A stretch of DNA of 9,909 nt from Alphaproteobacteria bacterium UBA2723 (GCA_002353835.1 DEKL01000108.1:6129-16037); one strand, 5' to 3'; numbered from the stretch's first letter, positions 1 through 6,645 are shown. The notes: generated by a model not told the origin, from the letters alone. Numbers and translations are program-made.

Positions 1-3
1 TGA

Positions 4-567
4 GAAAGTGGTTATTTACGCGGATATGCGCCAGAAAGAAATAAATTAATTGAGTATCGAGATATTTTTATTAATAACTTTAAGCCGATTGATCTTGATA
101 CTTGTCGCGATATTTTGGATGAAATTAAGAAAACTCAATCTTGTGCTGTTCATGTGCGCAGAGGAGATTTATCTGTTTATAATCCAGCTTATGGTTATCC
201 GACACCTAAAGAGTATTACATTAAAGCTGTTAATATTATTCATAAACTCCATCCAGAGGTTAAATTCTTTTTCTTTTCAGAAGAATGCAATTGGATAAAG
301 GAAGAAATTATTCCGAATATTGATTCAGAGATAAAGTATAAAATTTGTGATCAGAATGGTGCCGATAGAGGTTATCTTGATTTGTATTTAATGTCAAAAG
401 CAGAGCATTTAATAGCAAGTTCCGGTTCTTTGGCGAGAACTGCAAAAATATTATCAACTCTAGAAGGAGGGGATATTGTTTTAGATAAATATGACAAACA
501 AATAGTTGAACACTGTGAAAATGTCATCATTCTTAATGATACAATTTTGTTAAATGGTAAGGAATAG
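4..567 (+). CDS. GT11-like alpha-1,2-fucosyltransferase, C-terminal part (5' end missing, possibly broken)
   Basis: The frame reads as coding from base 4 to a TAG at 565-567 (187 residues), but no ATG lies near its left end and codon 1-3 is an in-frame TGA. The motif HVRRGD (bases 148-165) is the donor-binding motif of GT11 alpha-1,2-fucosyltransferases, also seen in NodZ/GT23 relatives. It is followed by a Pro-rich YGYPTPKEYYIKA stretch and by DLYLMSKAEHLIAS, which matches the second conserved block of GT11. The family's usual NSSFSWW continuation is replaced here by SSGSLARTAKIL, so acceptor or sugar specificity may differ. By family, it would transfer fucose or a similar deoxysugar from a GDP-sugar onto a growing surface glycan in the cytoplasm. 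GT11 enzymes are roughly 280-300 residues long, so about 100 N-terminal residues lie to the left. The TGA implies an upstream frameshift, a truncation or a sequencing error. The next gene starts 10 bp downstream, consistent with one operon. Confidence 0.65.
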   Translation, partial: ESGYLRGYAPERNKLIEYRDIFINNFKPIDLDTCRDILDEIKKTQSCAVHVRRGDLSVYNPAYGYPTPKEYYIKAVNIIHKLHPEVKFFFFSEECNWIKEEIIPNIDSEIKYKICDQNGADRGYLDLYLMSKAEHLIASSGSLARTAKILSTLEGGDIVLDKYDKQIVEHCENVIILNDTILLNGKE

Positions 568-577
568 GTAAAACGCA

Positions 578-1663
578 ATGGTTAAATTTCTTGATTTAGG
601 TAAAGTTAATAATCGTTTCCGTGCAGAGATTGATGAAAGGATAGCTTCTGTTCTTGATAAGGGGTGGTATTTGCAAGGTGAGGAAAATGATAAATTTGCC
701 GAGCATTTTGCAACCTACTGTGGTACAAAATACGCCCTCGGTGTCGCTAATGGTCTTGATGCGTTGCGTCTGATTATTAAAGCTGCCGGCTTTGGTGTGG
801 GTGATGAAATTATCGTTCCCGCTAATACTTATATTGCCACAATTTTAGCCATTTCCGATAACGGATGTACACCGGTTTTGGTTGAGCCGGATGTCAAGAC
901 TTATAATATCAATCCTGATTTAATTGAAGCGGCAATCACTCCTAAAACTAAAGCTATTATGGTTGTTCACTTATATGGACAAGCCGTGCAGATGGAAAAA
1001 ATTTGGGAAATAGCCCAAAAGTATAACTTAAAAGTTTTTGAAGATTGTGCGCAGGCGCATGGGGCGTATTATCAGGGTAAACGTGTCGGAAATCTCTCTG
1101 ATGCGGCGGCGTTTTCTTTCTACCCGGGGAAGAACTTAGGGGCGCTTGGGGATGCCGGTGCCGTGGTTTCTAATGATAAAGAGCTGATTGATAAGGTTAA
1201 GGCTCTCGCCAATTATGGTTCTGATAGAAAATATCATCATATTTATAAAGGTCTGAACTCTCGGCTTGATGAGATACAGGCGGCGGTCTTAGATATTAAA
1301 TTGCCACTTTTGGATGAGGATAATGCTCGTCGTCGTGAGATTGCTAAATATTATCGTGAAAATATTATAAATCCGAAGATTATCTTACCGCAAATATATG
1401 ATGAATTAGCACACGTTTGGCATGTTTTTGTCGTCAGAACGCAAGAGCGCGATAAGTTCCAACAATATTTAAGCGAGCAGGGGGTGCAGACGATTATTCA
1501 CTATCCGACCCCGCCACATAAACAATTGGCATATCAGGAGTGGAATAATCGTTCTTATCCGATAACAGAGGAAATTCATAATACTGTTATTTCACTACCG
1601 ATTTCTCCGGTAATGACTGCAGATGAGGTTAAACAAGTTGTGGAGGTGGTCAATGCGTGGTAA
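578..1663 (+). CDS. DegT/DnrJ/EryC1/StrS-family PLP sugar aminotransferase (FdtB/QdtB-like)
   Basis: This 361-residue protein is full length for the DegT/StrS family of PLP-dependent nucleotide-sugar aminotransferases. Visible landmarks are [14 protein letters not shown] near residues 31-44, the [10 protein letters not shown] phosphate-binding stretch (56-65), EDCAQAHGA (155-163) with the ring-stacking Asp156, and [16 protein letters not shown] (180-195), in which Lys185 should form the Schiff base with [17 protein letters not shown] follows at 225-238. The family transfers an amino group from glutamate to a 3- or 4-keto sugar nucleotide in the cytoplasm. The [12 protein letters not shown] wording resembles FdtB/QdtB, which make dTDP-Fuc3N or dTDP-Qui3N, but the matching 3,4-ketoisomerase (FdtA/QdtA) and acetyltransferase are not in the window, so the exact sugar is unresolved. 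It starts 10 bp after the GT11-like gene and its last 11 bases overlap the next glycosyltransferase start. Both points support co-transcription. Confidence 0.92.
   Translation: MVKFLDLGKVNNRFRAEIDERIASVLDKGWYLQGEENDKFAEHFATYCGTKYALGVANGLDALRLIIKAAGFGVGDEIIVPANTYIATILAISDNGCTPVLVEPDVKTYNINPDLIEAAITPKTKAIMVVHLYGQAVQMEKIWEIAQKYNLKVFEDCAQAHGAYYQGKRVGNLSDAAAFSFYPGKNLGALGDAGAVVSNDKELIDKVKALANYGSDRKYHHIYKGLNSRLDEIQAAVLDIKLPLLDEDNARRREIAKYYRENIINPKIILPQIYDELAHVWHVFVVRTQERDKFQQYLSEQGVQTIIHYPTPPHKQLAYQEWNNRSYPITEEIHNTVISLPISPVMTADEVKQVVEVVNAW
1642..1646 (+). promoter_or_regulatory. Shine-Dalgarno GGAGG that fixes the GT2 start
   Basis: GGAGG lies 6 bases before the ATG at 1653, inside the last codons of the aminotransferase gene. 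It favours 1653 over the in-frame ATG at 1623, which would add ten residues ([10 protein letters not shown]) unlike a GT-A fold start. Confidence 0.7.
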
Positions 1664-2768
1664 GGCTGAATTTTCAATTCTTTGCCCATGCTTTAATCAT
1701 GAAAAGTATGTGGCAGATTTTATTAAAAGCGTTTTAGCTCAATCTTATCAGGATTGGGAGTTGGTTATTGTTGATGATTGTTCGGCAGATAAGTCTGTTG
1801 AGATTATTAAATCATTTAAGGATGAGCGCATTAAATTGGTTCAACACAATTATAACAAGGGTGTTAATGTTGCTATTAATACGGCTTTTGAAAATTCTTG
1901 CGGAAATAATATTGTCCTTTGTGCCTCCGACGATATGCTGGAACTTTTTGCGCTGCAAAAATATAAAGAAGCTTTTGATAAACATAAAACAGATGCTATT
2001 TATGTTAATTTAGCGGTTATTGATGAAAATAATCAACTAAGGACAGATTATGAAAATTCAAGTCTGCCCGTACTAAATAATGAACCTCGCTGTTGGTATT
2101 TACATAAGATGTTTTTCAAGAGTAATGTGTTATATTCACCGGGCTTGGCGATGTCTCGCAAAATTATGGAAAAATTGTACCCTTTACCTCCGGCAAATTC
2201 TATTTATCAAGACTATAAAATGAATGTAGAAATATTAGGATGCACTGAGGCTGTTGTTTTGCCAGATAAGCTTGTTAAATATCGTGTTGTCAAGGATGGA
2301 AAAAGCTTAAGTTCCAATTCATACTCAAAATTACGTTCTAGGTTAGAAGAAGATTCTTTAATGGATAGTTTCCTTAAAATTAAAGATGTAGATTTAATAA
2401 AGCAAGTATTTGAAAAAGAAATAAAAGAAACGGGGATTGTTCCTTATCCGGATACAATTAAATTTTTCTTAGGACGCATGGCTTTGTTATCTGATAAAGG
2501 GTGTCGCCAAATGTGGGGATATCATAAAATTATGGAGTTTTATAACGACACTTTGTCTCAAAATGTGTTAAAAAACAGGTATAATTTCGTTTTTAAGGAT
2601 TTACTCGGGCTTGCTAACTATTTTAAGGAAGAACAAATTCTAACGTATAAAAAAAAGGTAAATTTAAAACCTTTGGAACGCATTTTTTCTATAAAAAATT
2701 TACCTGATAAAAAACACAAGCAAATCTGTGTTTTAGGGTGTAAATTTAGAATTAAAAGATATTTTTGA
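1653..2768 (+). CDS. Family 2 glycosyltransferase (GT-A fold) of a surface-polysaccharide cluster
   Basis: This 371-residue protein opens directly into a GT2 nucleotide-binding fold: [20 protein letters not shown] (residues 7-26), then [13 protein letters not shown] (36-48) with the nucleotide-binding Asp pair, and VLCASDDML (88-96), the metal-binding DXD-type motif. The central part ([12 protein letters not shown] near residue 190) fits the acceptor-side region. The last 150 or so residues are lysine-rich and poorly conserved. The extreme C-terminus, [14 protein letters not shown], resembles the short hydrophobic-basic tail of many LPS/capsule glycosyltransferases and may hold the enzyme at the inner membrane face. 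No clear transmembrane segment is present. It overlaps the aminotransferase stop by 11 bp, so translation is probably coupled. It would add one sugar from a nucleotide donor to a lipid-linked oligosaccharide. The donor cannot be told from the sequence. It is the last gene of the cluster before a convergent neighbour. Confidence 0.88.
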   Translation: MRGKAEFSILCPCFNHEKYVADFIKSVLAQSYQDWELVIVDDCSADKSVEIIKSFKDERIKLVQHNYNKGVNVAINTAFENSCGNNIVLCASDDMLELFALQKYKEAFDKHKTDAIYVNLAVIDENNQLRTDYENSSLPVLNNEPRCWYLHKMFFKSNVLYSPGLAMSRKIMEKLYPLPPANSIYQDYKMNVEILGCTEAVVLPDKLVKYRVVKDGKSLSSNSYSKLRSRLEEDSLMDSFLKIKDVDLIKQVFEKEIKETGIVPYPDTIKFFLGRMALLSDKGCRQMWGYHKIMEFYNDTLSQNVLKNRYNFVFKDLLGLANYFKEEQILTYKKKVNLKPLERIFSIKNLPDKKHKQICVLGCKFRIKRYF

Positions 2769-2801
2769 GAATAGATACTCTTATAAATAGCTGGAAAATA
2801 T

Positions 2802-2841
2802 AATGACTGAGTTTAACCGCTCGGCTTTATCTGTTGTCATT
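2802..2841. terminator. Weak inverted repeat between convergent genes, possible bidirectional terminator
   Basis: AATGAC (2802-2807) and GTCATT (2836-2841) form a 6-bp stem with a long loop that contains a smaller GAG/CTC pairing. It sits between two convergent genes, where a shared terminator would be expected. The stem is AT-rich and lacks a good T tract, so the call is weak. Confidence 0.2.
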
Positions 2842-3259
2842 TATCTAGTGCACCAATGCCGCGGAGGATGCCAATCATACCCTCGGCGGCGATATCGTTG
2901 ATGATTTTGCCTTCATCATTGAAATAGTAAAAATTCATCACCGAAGTAGAGAAATGCTTACCTGTGGCCGGTATTCCCATAAACGTATCTTTGTGCGTAC
3001 CGCTTAATGTCCAACGGACGGCGACAATGTTACCCTCGGCGACCATTTCTTCCAATTTCCATTGAACATCAGGAAAACTTTGGCGCATCCAATGAACAAC
3101 CGAAAGATAACCTTCGCCTCCATATAGCGGGGTAGGGGATGCCGGTGTGTAAAAAGGAGCATCATCTGCGACAAGCTCTTTAGCAAGGTTTGAATCTGCG
3201 GTGTTTATCATGGTTTCAAAGCGTTTCATCGCGGCTTTGCGGGCTTCAAGTTTTTCCAT
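2837..3259 (-). CDS. SnoaL-like / NTF2-fold ester cyclase family protein
   Basis: This 140-residue protein is the usual size for a single NTF2-fold domain. It shows the SnoaL-like pattern: an N-terminal helix (ARKAAMKRFETMINTAD), then LVADDAPFYTPA, then LSVVHWMRQSFPDVQWKLEEMVAEGNIVAVRWTLSGTH, where the FPD..W and VAVRW.. blocks are typical. IPATGKHFSTSVMNFYYFNDEGKI is the family's C-terminal strand signature. Members include polyketide cyclases, but most are uncharacterised small-molecule-binding or isomerase-like proteins, so no substrate can be given. It appears cytoplasmic, with no signal peptide or membrane segment. The start is supported by AAGGAG (minus strand, 3266-3271) six bases from the ATG. 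It is divergent from the metallothionein gene, with about 160 bp between them, and I see no convincing promoter of its own there. It could be read from the copper operon's control region, but nothing shows that it is metal related. Confidence 0.85.
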   Translation of the reverse strand: MEKLEARKAAMKRFETMINTADSNLAKELVADDAPFYTPASPTPLYGGEGYLSVVHWMRQSFPDVQWKLEEMVAEGNIVAVRWTLSGTHKDTFMGIPATGKHFSTSVMNFYYFNDEGKIINDIAAEGMIGILRGIGALDK

Positions 3260-3354
3260 TTTTATCTCCTTAAATTTGTTTATTCTTACCGCAGATTATT
3301 TGAAATGTCCAGTTTAATTTTGGTTGGAATCTACTCTTATCGTATAATAAAGGC

Positions 3355-3384
3355 TTGACAATATACATATAGGGGGTATATGTA
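3355..3384 (+). promoter_or_regulatory. Sigma70-type promoter of the metallothionein-csoR operon
   Basis: A consensus -35 TTGACA sits at 3355-3360. Candidate -10 boxes are TATATG at 3377-3382 (16-base spacer) or TATGTA at 3379-3384 (18-base spacer). The first gene's ATG lies about 35 bases downstream with AGGAG at 3408-3412. The spacer and -10 are covered by the palindrome at 3360-3388, so a bound repressor would block RNA polymerase. Confidence 0.65.
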
Positions 3385-3388
3385 TATT
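3360..3388. promoter_or_regulatory. Candidate CsoR operator: perfect 12-bp inverted repeat around GGGGG
   Basis: The left arm AATATACATATA (3360-3371) and right arm TATATGTATATT (3377-3388) are exact reverse complements separated by GGGGG. CsoR/RcnR/FrmR-family repressors are known to bind operators with a short G/C tract flanked by AT-rich inverted arms. A CsoR-type gene is the second gene of the operon driven from this promoter. I infer autoregulation: apo-repressor bound here and released by copper(I). Confidence 0.7.
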
Positions 3389-3419
3389 TGAACGTAATTT
3401 TTTTAACAGGAGAACAAAA

Positions 3420-3617
3420 ATGGGAAAATGCAATAATCCGAATTGTAAATGCGAAAACTGCCAATGCGGCGAAAATTGTCAGTGCGGAAAAGACGGTAAA
3501 GAATGCCATTGCGGGGAAAAATGTCAATGCGGCGAAAAATGTACCTGCGGTGATAATTGCCAATGCACAAAAGAACATAAATGCTGTGAAAGTTGCCATT
3601 GCGGCGATAATCAATAG
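3420..3617 (+). CDS. Small cysteine-rich metallothionein-like metal-binding protein
   Basis: This 65-residue protein contains 19 cysteines and three histidines. Cysteines fall in eight C-x-C pairs (residues 9-11, 14-16, 20-22, 29-31, 35-37, 41-43, 47-49, 59-61) plus Cys4 and a Cys55-Cys56 pair. Much of it is a degenerate hexapeptide repeat of the form [NKE]-C-x-C-G-[EDK]. There are no aromatic residues and almost no hydrophobic ones, as in metallothioneins that wrap a thiolate metal cluster. It most likely buffers or sequesters soft metal ions in the cytoplasm, and its CsoR partner suggests copper(I). I do not recognise it as SmtA- or MymT-type by sequence, so the metallothionein name rests on composition and spacing. 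AGGAG at 3408-3412 is seven bases from the ATG. csoR begins nine bases after its stop. An overlapping frame and an antisense frame are also open through this gene, a by-product of its repetitive codons. Confidence 0.85.
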   Translation: MGKCNNPNCKCENCQCGENCQCGKDGKECHCGEKCQCGEKCTCGDNCQCTKEHKCCESCHCGDNQ

Positions 3618-3626
3618 GGTAAGAAA

Positions 3627-3908
3627 ATGGTTACATCCGCAAAACCGAATCATGCCGATAATTTGCCCCGTCTTAACCGTATTTCGGGGCAAATAGACGG
3701 TATTAAAAAGATGATTGAGGAAGAACGCTATTGTGTGGATATTGTCAATCAAATTAAAGCCGTGCGTTCAGCCTTAAAGAGTGTGGAAAAAAACATTTTG
3801 CAAAAGCATATCAAGCATTGTGTTGCCGCTTCGTTTAAGGCTTCCAAAACAGAGCAGGAGCAGAAAATAAACGAGCTTATCAGCCTTTTTGATAAGTCTG
3901 ATGTGTAA
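3627..3908 (+). CDS. csoR: CsoR/FrmR-family metal-responsive repressor, copper(I)-type
   Basis: This 93-residue protein is the full length of the all-helical CsoR/RcnR/FrmR (DUF156) family. Landmarks are LPRLNRISGQIDGIKKMIEE (residues 13-32), YCVDIVNQIKAVRSAL (35-50) and KHIKHCV (60-66). The three positions that bind copper(I) in Mycobacterium tuberculosis CsoR (Cys36, His61, Cys65) are present at the same numbers, and the second-shell Tyr35 is also kept. A nickel/cobalt RcnR would have His at the last position, and a formaldehyde FrmR depends on an N-terminal Pro2 and Cys35 with Glu rather than Cys at the last position. The copper assignment is therefore well supported. It should repress the promoter upstream of the metallothionein gene until copper(I) binds. 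The Shine-Dalgarno (AGGG at 3616-3619) is modest, and the gene lies nine bases after the metallothionein gene, so the two are co-transcribed. Its stop is eight bases from the convergent oxidoreductase stop. Confidence 0.9.
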   Translation: MVTSAKPNHADNLPRLNRISGQIDGIKKMIEEERYCVDIVNQIKAVRSALKSVEKNILQKHIKHCVAASFKASKTEQEQKINELISLFDKSDV

Positions 3909-3916
3909 TAGTCAGT

Positions 3917-4480
3917 TTATTGGAAACGTTTATCAATTTCTTTTTCGGCATGTTGTAAAATAGCCTCAACATCTGCGCCGATTATATCCAAATTTTCGGC
4001 TTTGATGCGTGAAACGTTTTTGATGCCGTAAAATCTTTGTGCCAATGATTTAATGTAGCCGAAACCGAAATCATCATTTTGGATTGTTCCACCGGCGGTG
4101 GTGACATAAATCAATTCATCTGCTTTGCATAATCCGTAGGGGATGCCTTTATCATTATAGGCAAAGGTTAACCCGATAACATTGATTTGCTCAATGTAGC
4201 ATTTTAAAAGGGCGGGAAATGATAAATCCCAATAGGGGGCGGCAATAATGATTTTTTCCGCATTGGCAAAATCTTTGGCTAAAGCAAACATCTTATCGCT
4301 AAAAATGCCGGATGCGGCAAGTTTGGTGCGGCGTTCCAATGTTTTAGCGTTTAACGGTGTCAAATTTTCTTTGTCAAGATTTACTTCTTTGACGTCTTTA
4401 CCGATTTTTCTTAAAACGTATTCAGCTAATCGTTTGGTTCTGGATTGCGGTCTGACACATGCGTTGATAAATAAAATCAT
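3917..4480 (-). CDS. Flavodoxin-fold NAD(P)H-dependent oxidoreductase (AzoR/NQO-like)
   Basis: This 187-residue protein begins MILFINACVRPQSRTKRLAEYV, the first strand and phosphate loop of the Flavodoxin_2 (AcpD azoreductase / quinone reductase) family. KIIIAAPYWDLSFPALLKCYI near residues 75-95 matches the family's FMN-binding loop (usually PMYNFxxPxxLKxWID). The stretch near 110-130 (GIPYGLCKADELIYVTTAGG) is the next conserved block. Family members use FMN and NAD(P)H to reduce quinones or azo compounds by two electrons in the cytoplasm. Trp in APYWDLSFP is a variation on the usual MYN. The length is slightly shorter than AzoR (about 200 residues). The start is chosen because the first strand needs the N-terminal MILFINA. 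The ribosome site is weak (AGGCAG, minus strand 4488-4493). It converges on csoR and could serve electrophile or quinone stress, which overlaps copper toxicity, but no shared regulation is visible. Confidence 0.85.
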   Translation of the reverse strand: MILFINACVRPQSRTKRLAEYVLRKIGKDVKEVNLDKENLTPLNAKTLERRTKLAASGIFSDKMFALAKDFANAEKIIIAAPYWDLSFPALLKCYIEQINVIGLTFAYNDKGIPYGLCKADELIYVTTAGGTIQNDDFGFGYIKSLAQRFYGIKNVSRIKAENLDIIGADVEAILQHAEKEIDKRFQ

Positions 4481-4559
4481 CTGTTATCTGCCTATTTAAT
4501 TTTACCTTTGTAACTTTTATACCTGCAGTTCGGGTTAAACGCAACTGTTTTTTTAGTTG

Positions 4560-4602
4560 TTGCTTAAAACACGACCAATAATTATACTCTGTGGTTTATA
4601 AT
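4560..4602 (+). promoter_or_regulatory. Possible promoter region for the opg operon
   Basis: The 205-base gap between the oxidoreductase and opgG is AT-rich. TATACT at 4583-4588 lies 17 bases from TTGCTT (4560-4565), and a second perfect TATAAT is at 4597-4602 without a good -35. The promoter of the leftward oxidoreductase should also lie in this gap. The -35 match is poor, so the call is tentative. Confidence 0.3.
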
Positions 4603-4629
4603 TTTTATTTTTTGTTGATTCGCTGAAAT

Positions 4630-4653
4630 AATCTGCATATAGTGAGGCAGATT
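4630..4653. repeat. 7-bp perfect inverted repeat in the opgG leader
   Basis: AATCTGC (4630-4636) and GCAGATT (4647-4653) are exact reverse complements separated by ten bases, ending 35 bases before the opgG start. It could be a protein-binding site or a hairpin in the 5' leader. No T tract follows, so it is not a terminator. Confidence 0.35.
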
Positions 4654-4688
4654 TCGGAAGAATTTACGGATAACATTATGAGGGCATG

Positions 4689-6248
4689 ATGGTAAAAAAA
4701 ATTTTGATTATTCTATTAGGTGCGTTTGTTTGCTTTTGCTGTTATTTCGGGTATATCTATTATAAACAAGCTGACAGTAACTCAAATCATAACGTGGTTG
4801 TTAAAGACTTTTCGTTTCAGAACGTTATTGATAAAGCAAGAGAGCTGTCAAAGAAGCCATACGTTTTGCCTGACAAAATCACTTCTTCGGAATTATTGAA
4901 TTTATCATACGACCAATATCGGGATATTCGTTTTATAAGGGAGAACGGTCCATGGTATAACCAAAAATTGCCTTATGAAGTACAATTTTTTCATATAGGC
5001 AGTATTTTTGAAGTTCCGGTTACGATAAACGAAGTTATAGACAGTGTTTCCCAAAACATCAATTTTTCTGAAGAGTATTTTGATTACGGGCACAACAAAC
5101 TCAATAAAAAAGACTATGATAATTTGGGTTATGCGGGATTTAGAATACATAGCCCGCTTAATACATCAGCCTATTATGATGAATTGGTCACATTTTTGGG
5201 TGCCAGTTATTTTCGCGGTTTGGCGAAGGGACAAAAATACGGGTTATCTGCCCGAGGATTGGCCATCAATACAGCTGAAATGATTGGCGAAGAATTTCCG
5301 GTTTTTAAGGAATTTTGGCTGCAAAAACCGAAATCTAAGGACAAAGTTATTACCCTATATGCATTGTTGGACAGTAAAAGTATCAGCGGAGCCTATTGTT
5401 TTAAGATTATCCCCGGAACAAATACCATTATGAATATTGAAGCACATCTGTTTGCGCGTGAAAATATTCAAAAGATAGGTATTGCGCCGTTGACCTCAAT
5501 GTTTTTGTTTGGAGAAAACAACAAACATGATTTTGATGATTTTCGTTTAGAAGTTCATGACAGCGACGGGTTATTGGTCCACAACGGTAATGATGAATGG
5601 CTGTGGCGCCCGCTGGATAATTCTAAAAACTTGCGCATCAGCAGTTTTGTGGACAACGGGATGAAAGGGTTCGGACTGTTGCAACGTGATAGAGAGTTGG
5701 CAAATTATCAGGATTTTGAAGCAAATTATCAAGACCGGCCAAGTGCATGGATTGAACCGCTTGAAGATTGGGGCAAAGGATTGGTGCAGTTGGTGGAAAT
5801 TCCGTCTCGTCAAGAAATTCATGATAATATCGTGGCTTATTGGGTGCCGGAGACAGCTATTGAAGCCGGAAAAGAATATAAATTTTCGTATCGTTTGATT
5901 TGGCTTAATGATGTTATGAAGGAAAAAGAGCTTGCTTATATTTCGGCAACAAGAACCGGTAAGGGCGGTATTTCCGGCTCGGTTGAAAATTCTGCCGGAC
6001 GGAAATTTGCCATTGATTTTGTCGGGAAAAATTTAGACAGCGATTTTGCTAAAAAAGGTATTAAACCTTCTGTTTCTACCATGAACGGGAAAACGGAAGG
6101 TGTCAGTGCTATTTATAATCCCATCACCGGAGGGGTTACGGTGTATGTTGATTATATGCCGCAAAGCGACAGTGATGAAATCAGAATATCATTGGAAAAA
6201 GACGGAAAAACTGTTTCTGAAATATGGAGCTATCAATGGTTAAAATAA
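4689..6248 (+). CDS. opgG: Periplasmic glucan biosynthesis protein OpgG (MdoG)
   Basis: At about 519 residues this matches E. coli OpgG (511). Family blocks are easy to see (numbered from the ATG at 4686): FSFQNVIDKARELSKKPYV (42-60), YRDIRFIRENGPW (78-90), GASYFRGLAKGQKYGLSARG (172-191), EEFPVFKEFWLQKP (202-215), EVHDSDGLLV (289-298) and VQLVEIPSRQEIHDNIVAYW (367-386). OpgG is needed for OPG backbone synthesis. Relatives in this family have been shown to act on beta-1,2-glucan (family GH186), so a trimming or branching-related role in the periplasm is likely. The N-terminus is Lys-Lys followed by a hydrophobic stretch to about residue 26 with three cysteines, and it has no clear AxA cleavage site. 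It may remain as a membrane anchor rather than be cleaved. Two consecutive ATGs (4686, 4689) are possible. I chose 4689 because GAGGG (4680-4684) is better spaced from it. The stop is 13 bp inside the next gene. Confidence 0.95.
   Translation: MVKKILIILLGAFVCFCCYFGYIYYKQADSNSNHNVVVKDFSFQNVIDKARELSKKPYVLPDKITSSELLNLSYDQYRDIRFIRENGPWYNQKLPYEVQFFHIGSIFEVPVTINEVIDSVSQNINFSEEYFDYGHNKLNKKDYDNLGYAGFRIHSPLNTSAYYDELVTFLGASYFRGLAKGQKYGLSARGLAINTAEMIGEEFPVFKEFWLQKPKSKDKVITLYALLDSKSISGAYCFKIIPGTNTIMNIEAHLFARENIQKIGIAPLTSMFLFGENNKHDFDDFRLEVHDSDGLLVHNGNDEWLWRPLDNSKNLRISSFVDNGMKGFGLLQRDRELANYQDFEANYQDRPSAWIEPLEDWGKGLVQLVEIPSRQEIHDNIVAYWVPETAIEAGKEYKFSYRLIWLNDVMKEKELAYISATRTGKGGISGSVENSAGRKFAIDFVGKNLDSDFAKKGIKPSVSTMNGKTEGVSAIYNPITGGVTVYVDYMPQSDSDEIRISLEKDGKTVSEIWSYQWLK
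6226..6229 (+). promoter_or_regulatory. Shine-Dalgarno GGAG that fixes the start of the 132-residue ORF
   Basis: GGAG inside the last opgG codons is six bases before the ATG at 6236. It therefore favours 6236 over the in-frame ATG at 6224, which overlaps this site and has no good ribosome site of its own. Confidence 0.55.
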
Positions 6249-6634
6249 GATTTTGTTCCAGAGATGATGTTGTAAAGGCGTATTTGTGCGGGTTAGGCTA
6301 TGGGGCTGATGCCGATATTTCCAAGCTTTTTGCTTCATACAAAAATCTCAATGAAGATGAAGATGTCAGTAAAATATTAGACGCTATAATATATGATAAA
6401 GCTAAAAAAGTTTTTCATGATAACTTATCAAAAGTGCAAATGACAGCGTTATATAAGGCGTTGTTTATTGAGGGAAAGATTGCCGAAAAATATGGGATAG
6501 ATGCTTTATTGCCGGGGTTTAATGAAGCTGATGAGTATTTTAAGAAATCTGCATTTCTGGTTGTTCCTCATTATAAAATATCCACCATTTTTAAGCAGAA
6601 AATTGAGCCTTTATCGCTGTCTAAAGATGATTAA
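6236..6634 (+). CDS. Uncharacterised 132-residue protein between opgG and opgH
   Basis: I do not recognise a family. The protein starts MVKIRFCSRDDVVKAYLCGLG and looks soluble and mostly helical, with no signal peptide, membrane segment or obvious catalytic motif. Notable stretches are YGADADISKLFASYKNLNEDEDVSKILDAI (about residues 23-52), a helix-rich centre (KVQMTALYKALFIEGKIAEKYG) and a basic, aromatic tail (FLVVPHYKISTIFKQK). The gene is genuine rather than a shadow: it is in-line with its neighbours, has a Shine-Dalgarno, overlaps opgG by 13 bp and ends 23 bp before opgH, and its codon choice matches the surrounding genes. In well-studied Proteobacteria opgG and opgH are adjacent, so the inserted gene is unusual. 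Its place suggests a cytoplasmic role linked to OPG synthesis, such as modulation of OpgH. That is inference from position only. Confidence 0.75.
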   Translation: MVKIRFCSRDDVVKAYLCGLGYGADADISKLFASYKNLNEDEDVSKILDAIIYDKAKKVFHDNLSKVQMTALYKALFIEGKIAEKYGIDALLPGFNEADEYFKKSAFLVVPHYKISTIFKQKIEPLSLSKDD

Positions 6635-6645
6635 AATGCACAATC

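Noticed and set aside
1..3. TGA read as a sense codon (recoded genetic code)
   Set aside because: Other genes in the window end at TGA (2766-2768, 2837-2839) and use TGG for Trp, so a standard code is simpler.
3388..3696. 102-codon open frame on the plus strand overlapping the metallothionein gene in another frame
   Set aside because: It starts inside the promoter palindrome with no ribosome site, and its Asn/Ala/Lys repeats mirror the repetitive codons of the Cys-rich gene.
3270..3752. 160-codon open frame on the minus strand, Ala/Phe-rich, across the metallothionein and csoR genes
   Set aside because: It is antisense to two well-supported genes. Its low-complexity composition is the complement of repeated Cys/Gly/Glu/Lys codons, and it has no sensible start context.
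3876..3896. CTTATCA / TGATAAG perfect 7-bp hairpin near the end of csoR as a terminator
   Set aside because: It lies inside the coding sequence, has an AT-rich stem and is not followed by a T tract on the plus strand.
4541..4560. CAACT / AGTTG small inverted repeat with T-rich loop
   Set aside because: The stem is about 5 bp, easily expected by chance in AT-rich intergenic DNA, and has no position relative to a promoter that would make it an operator.
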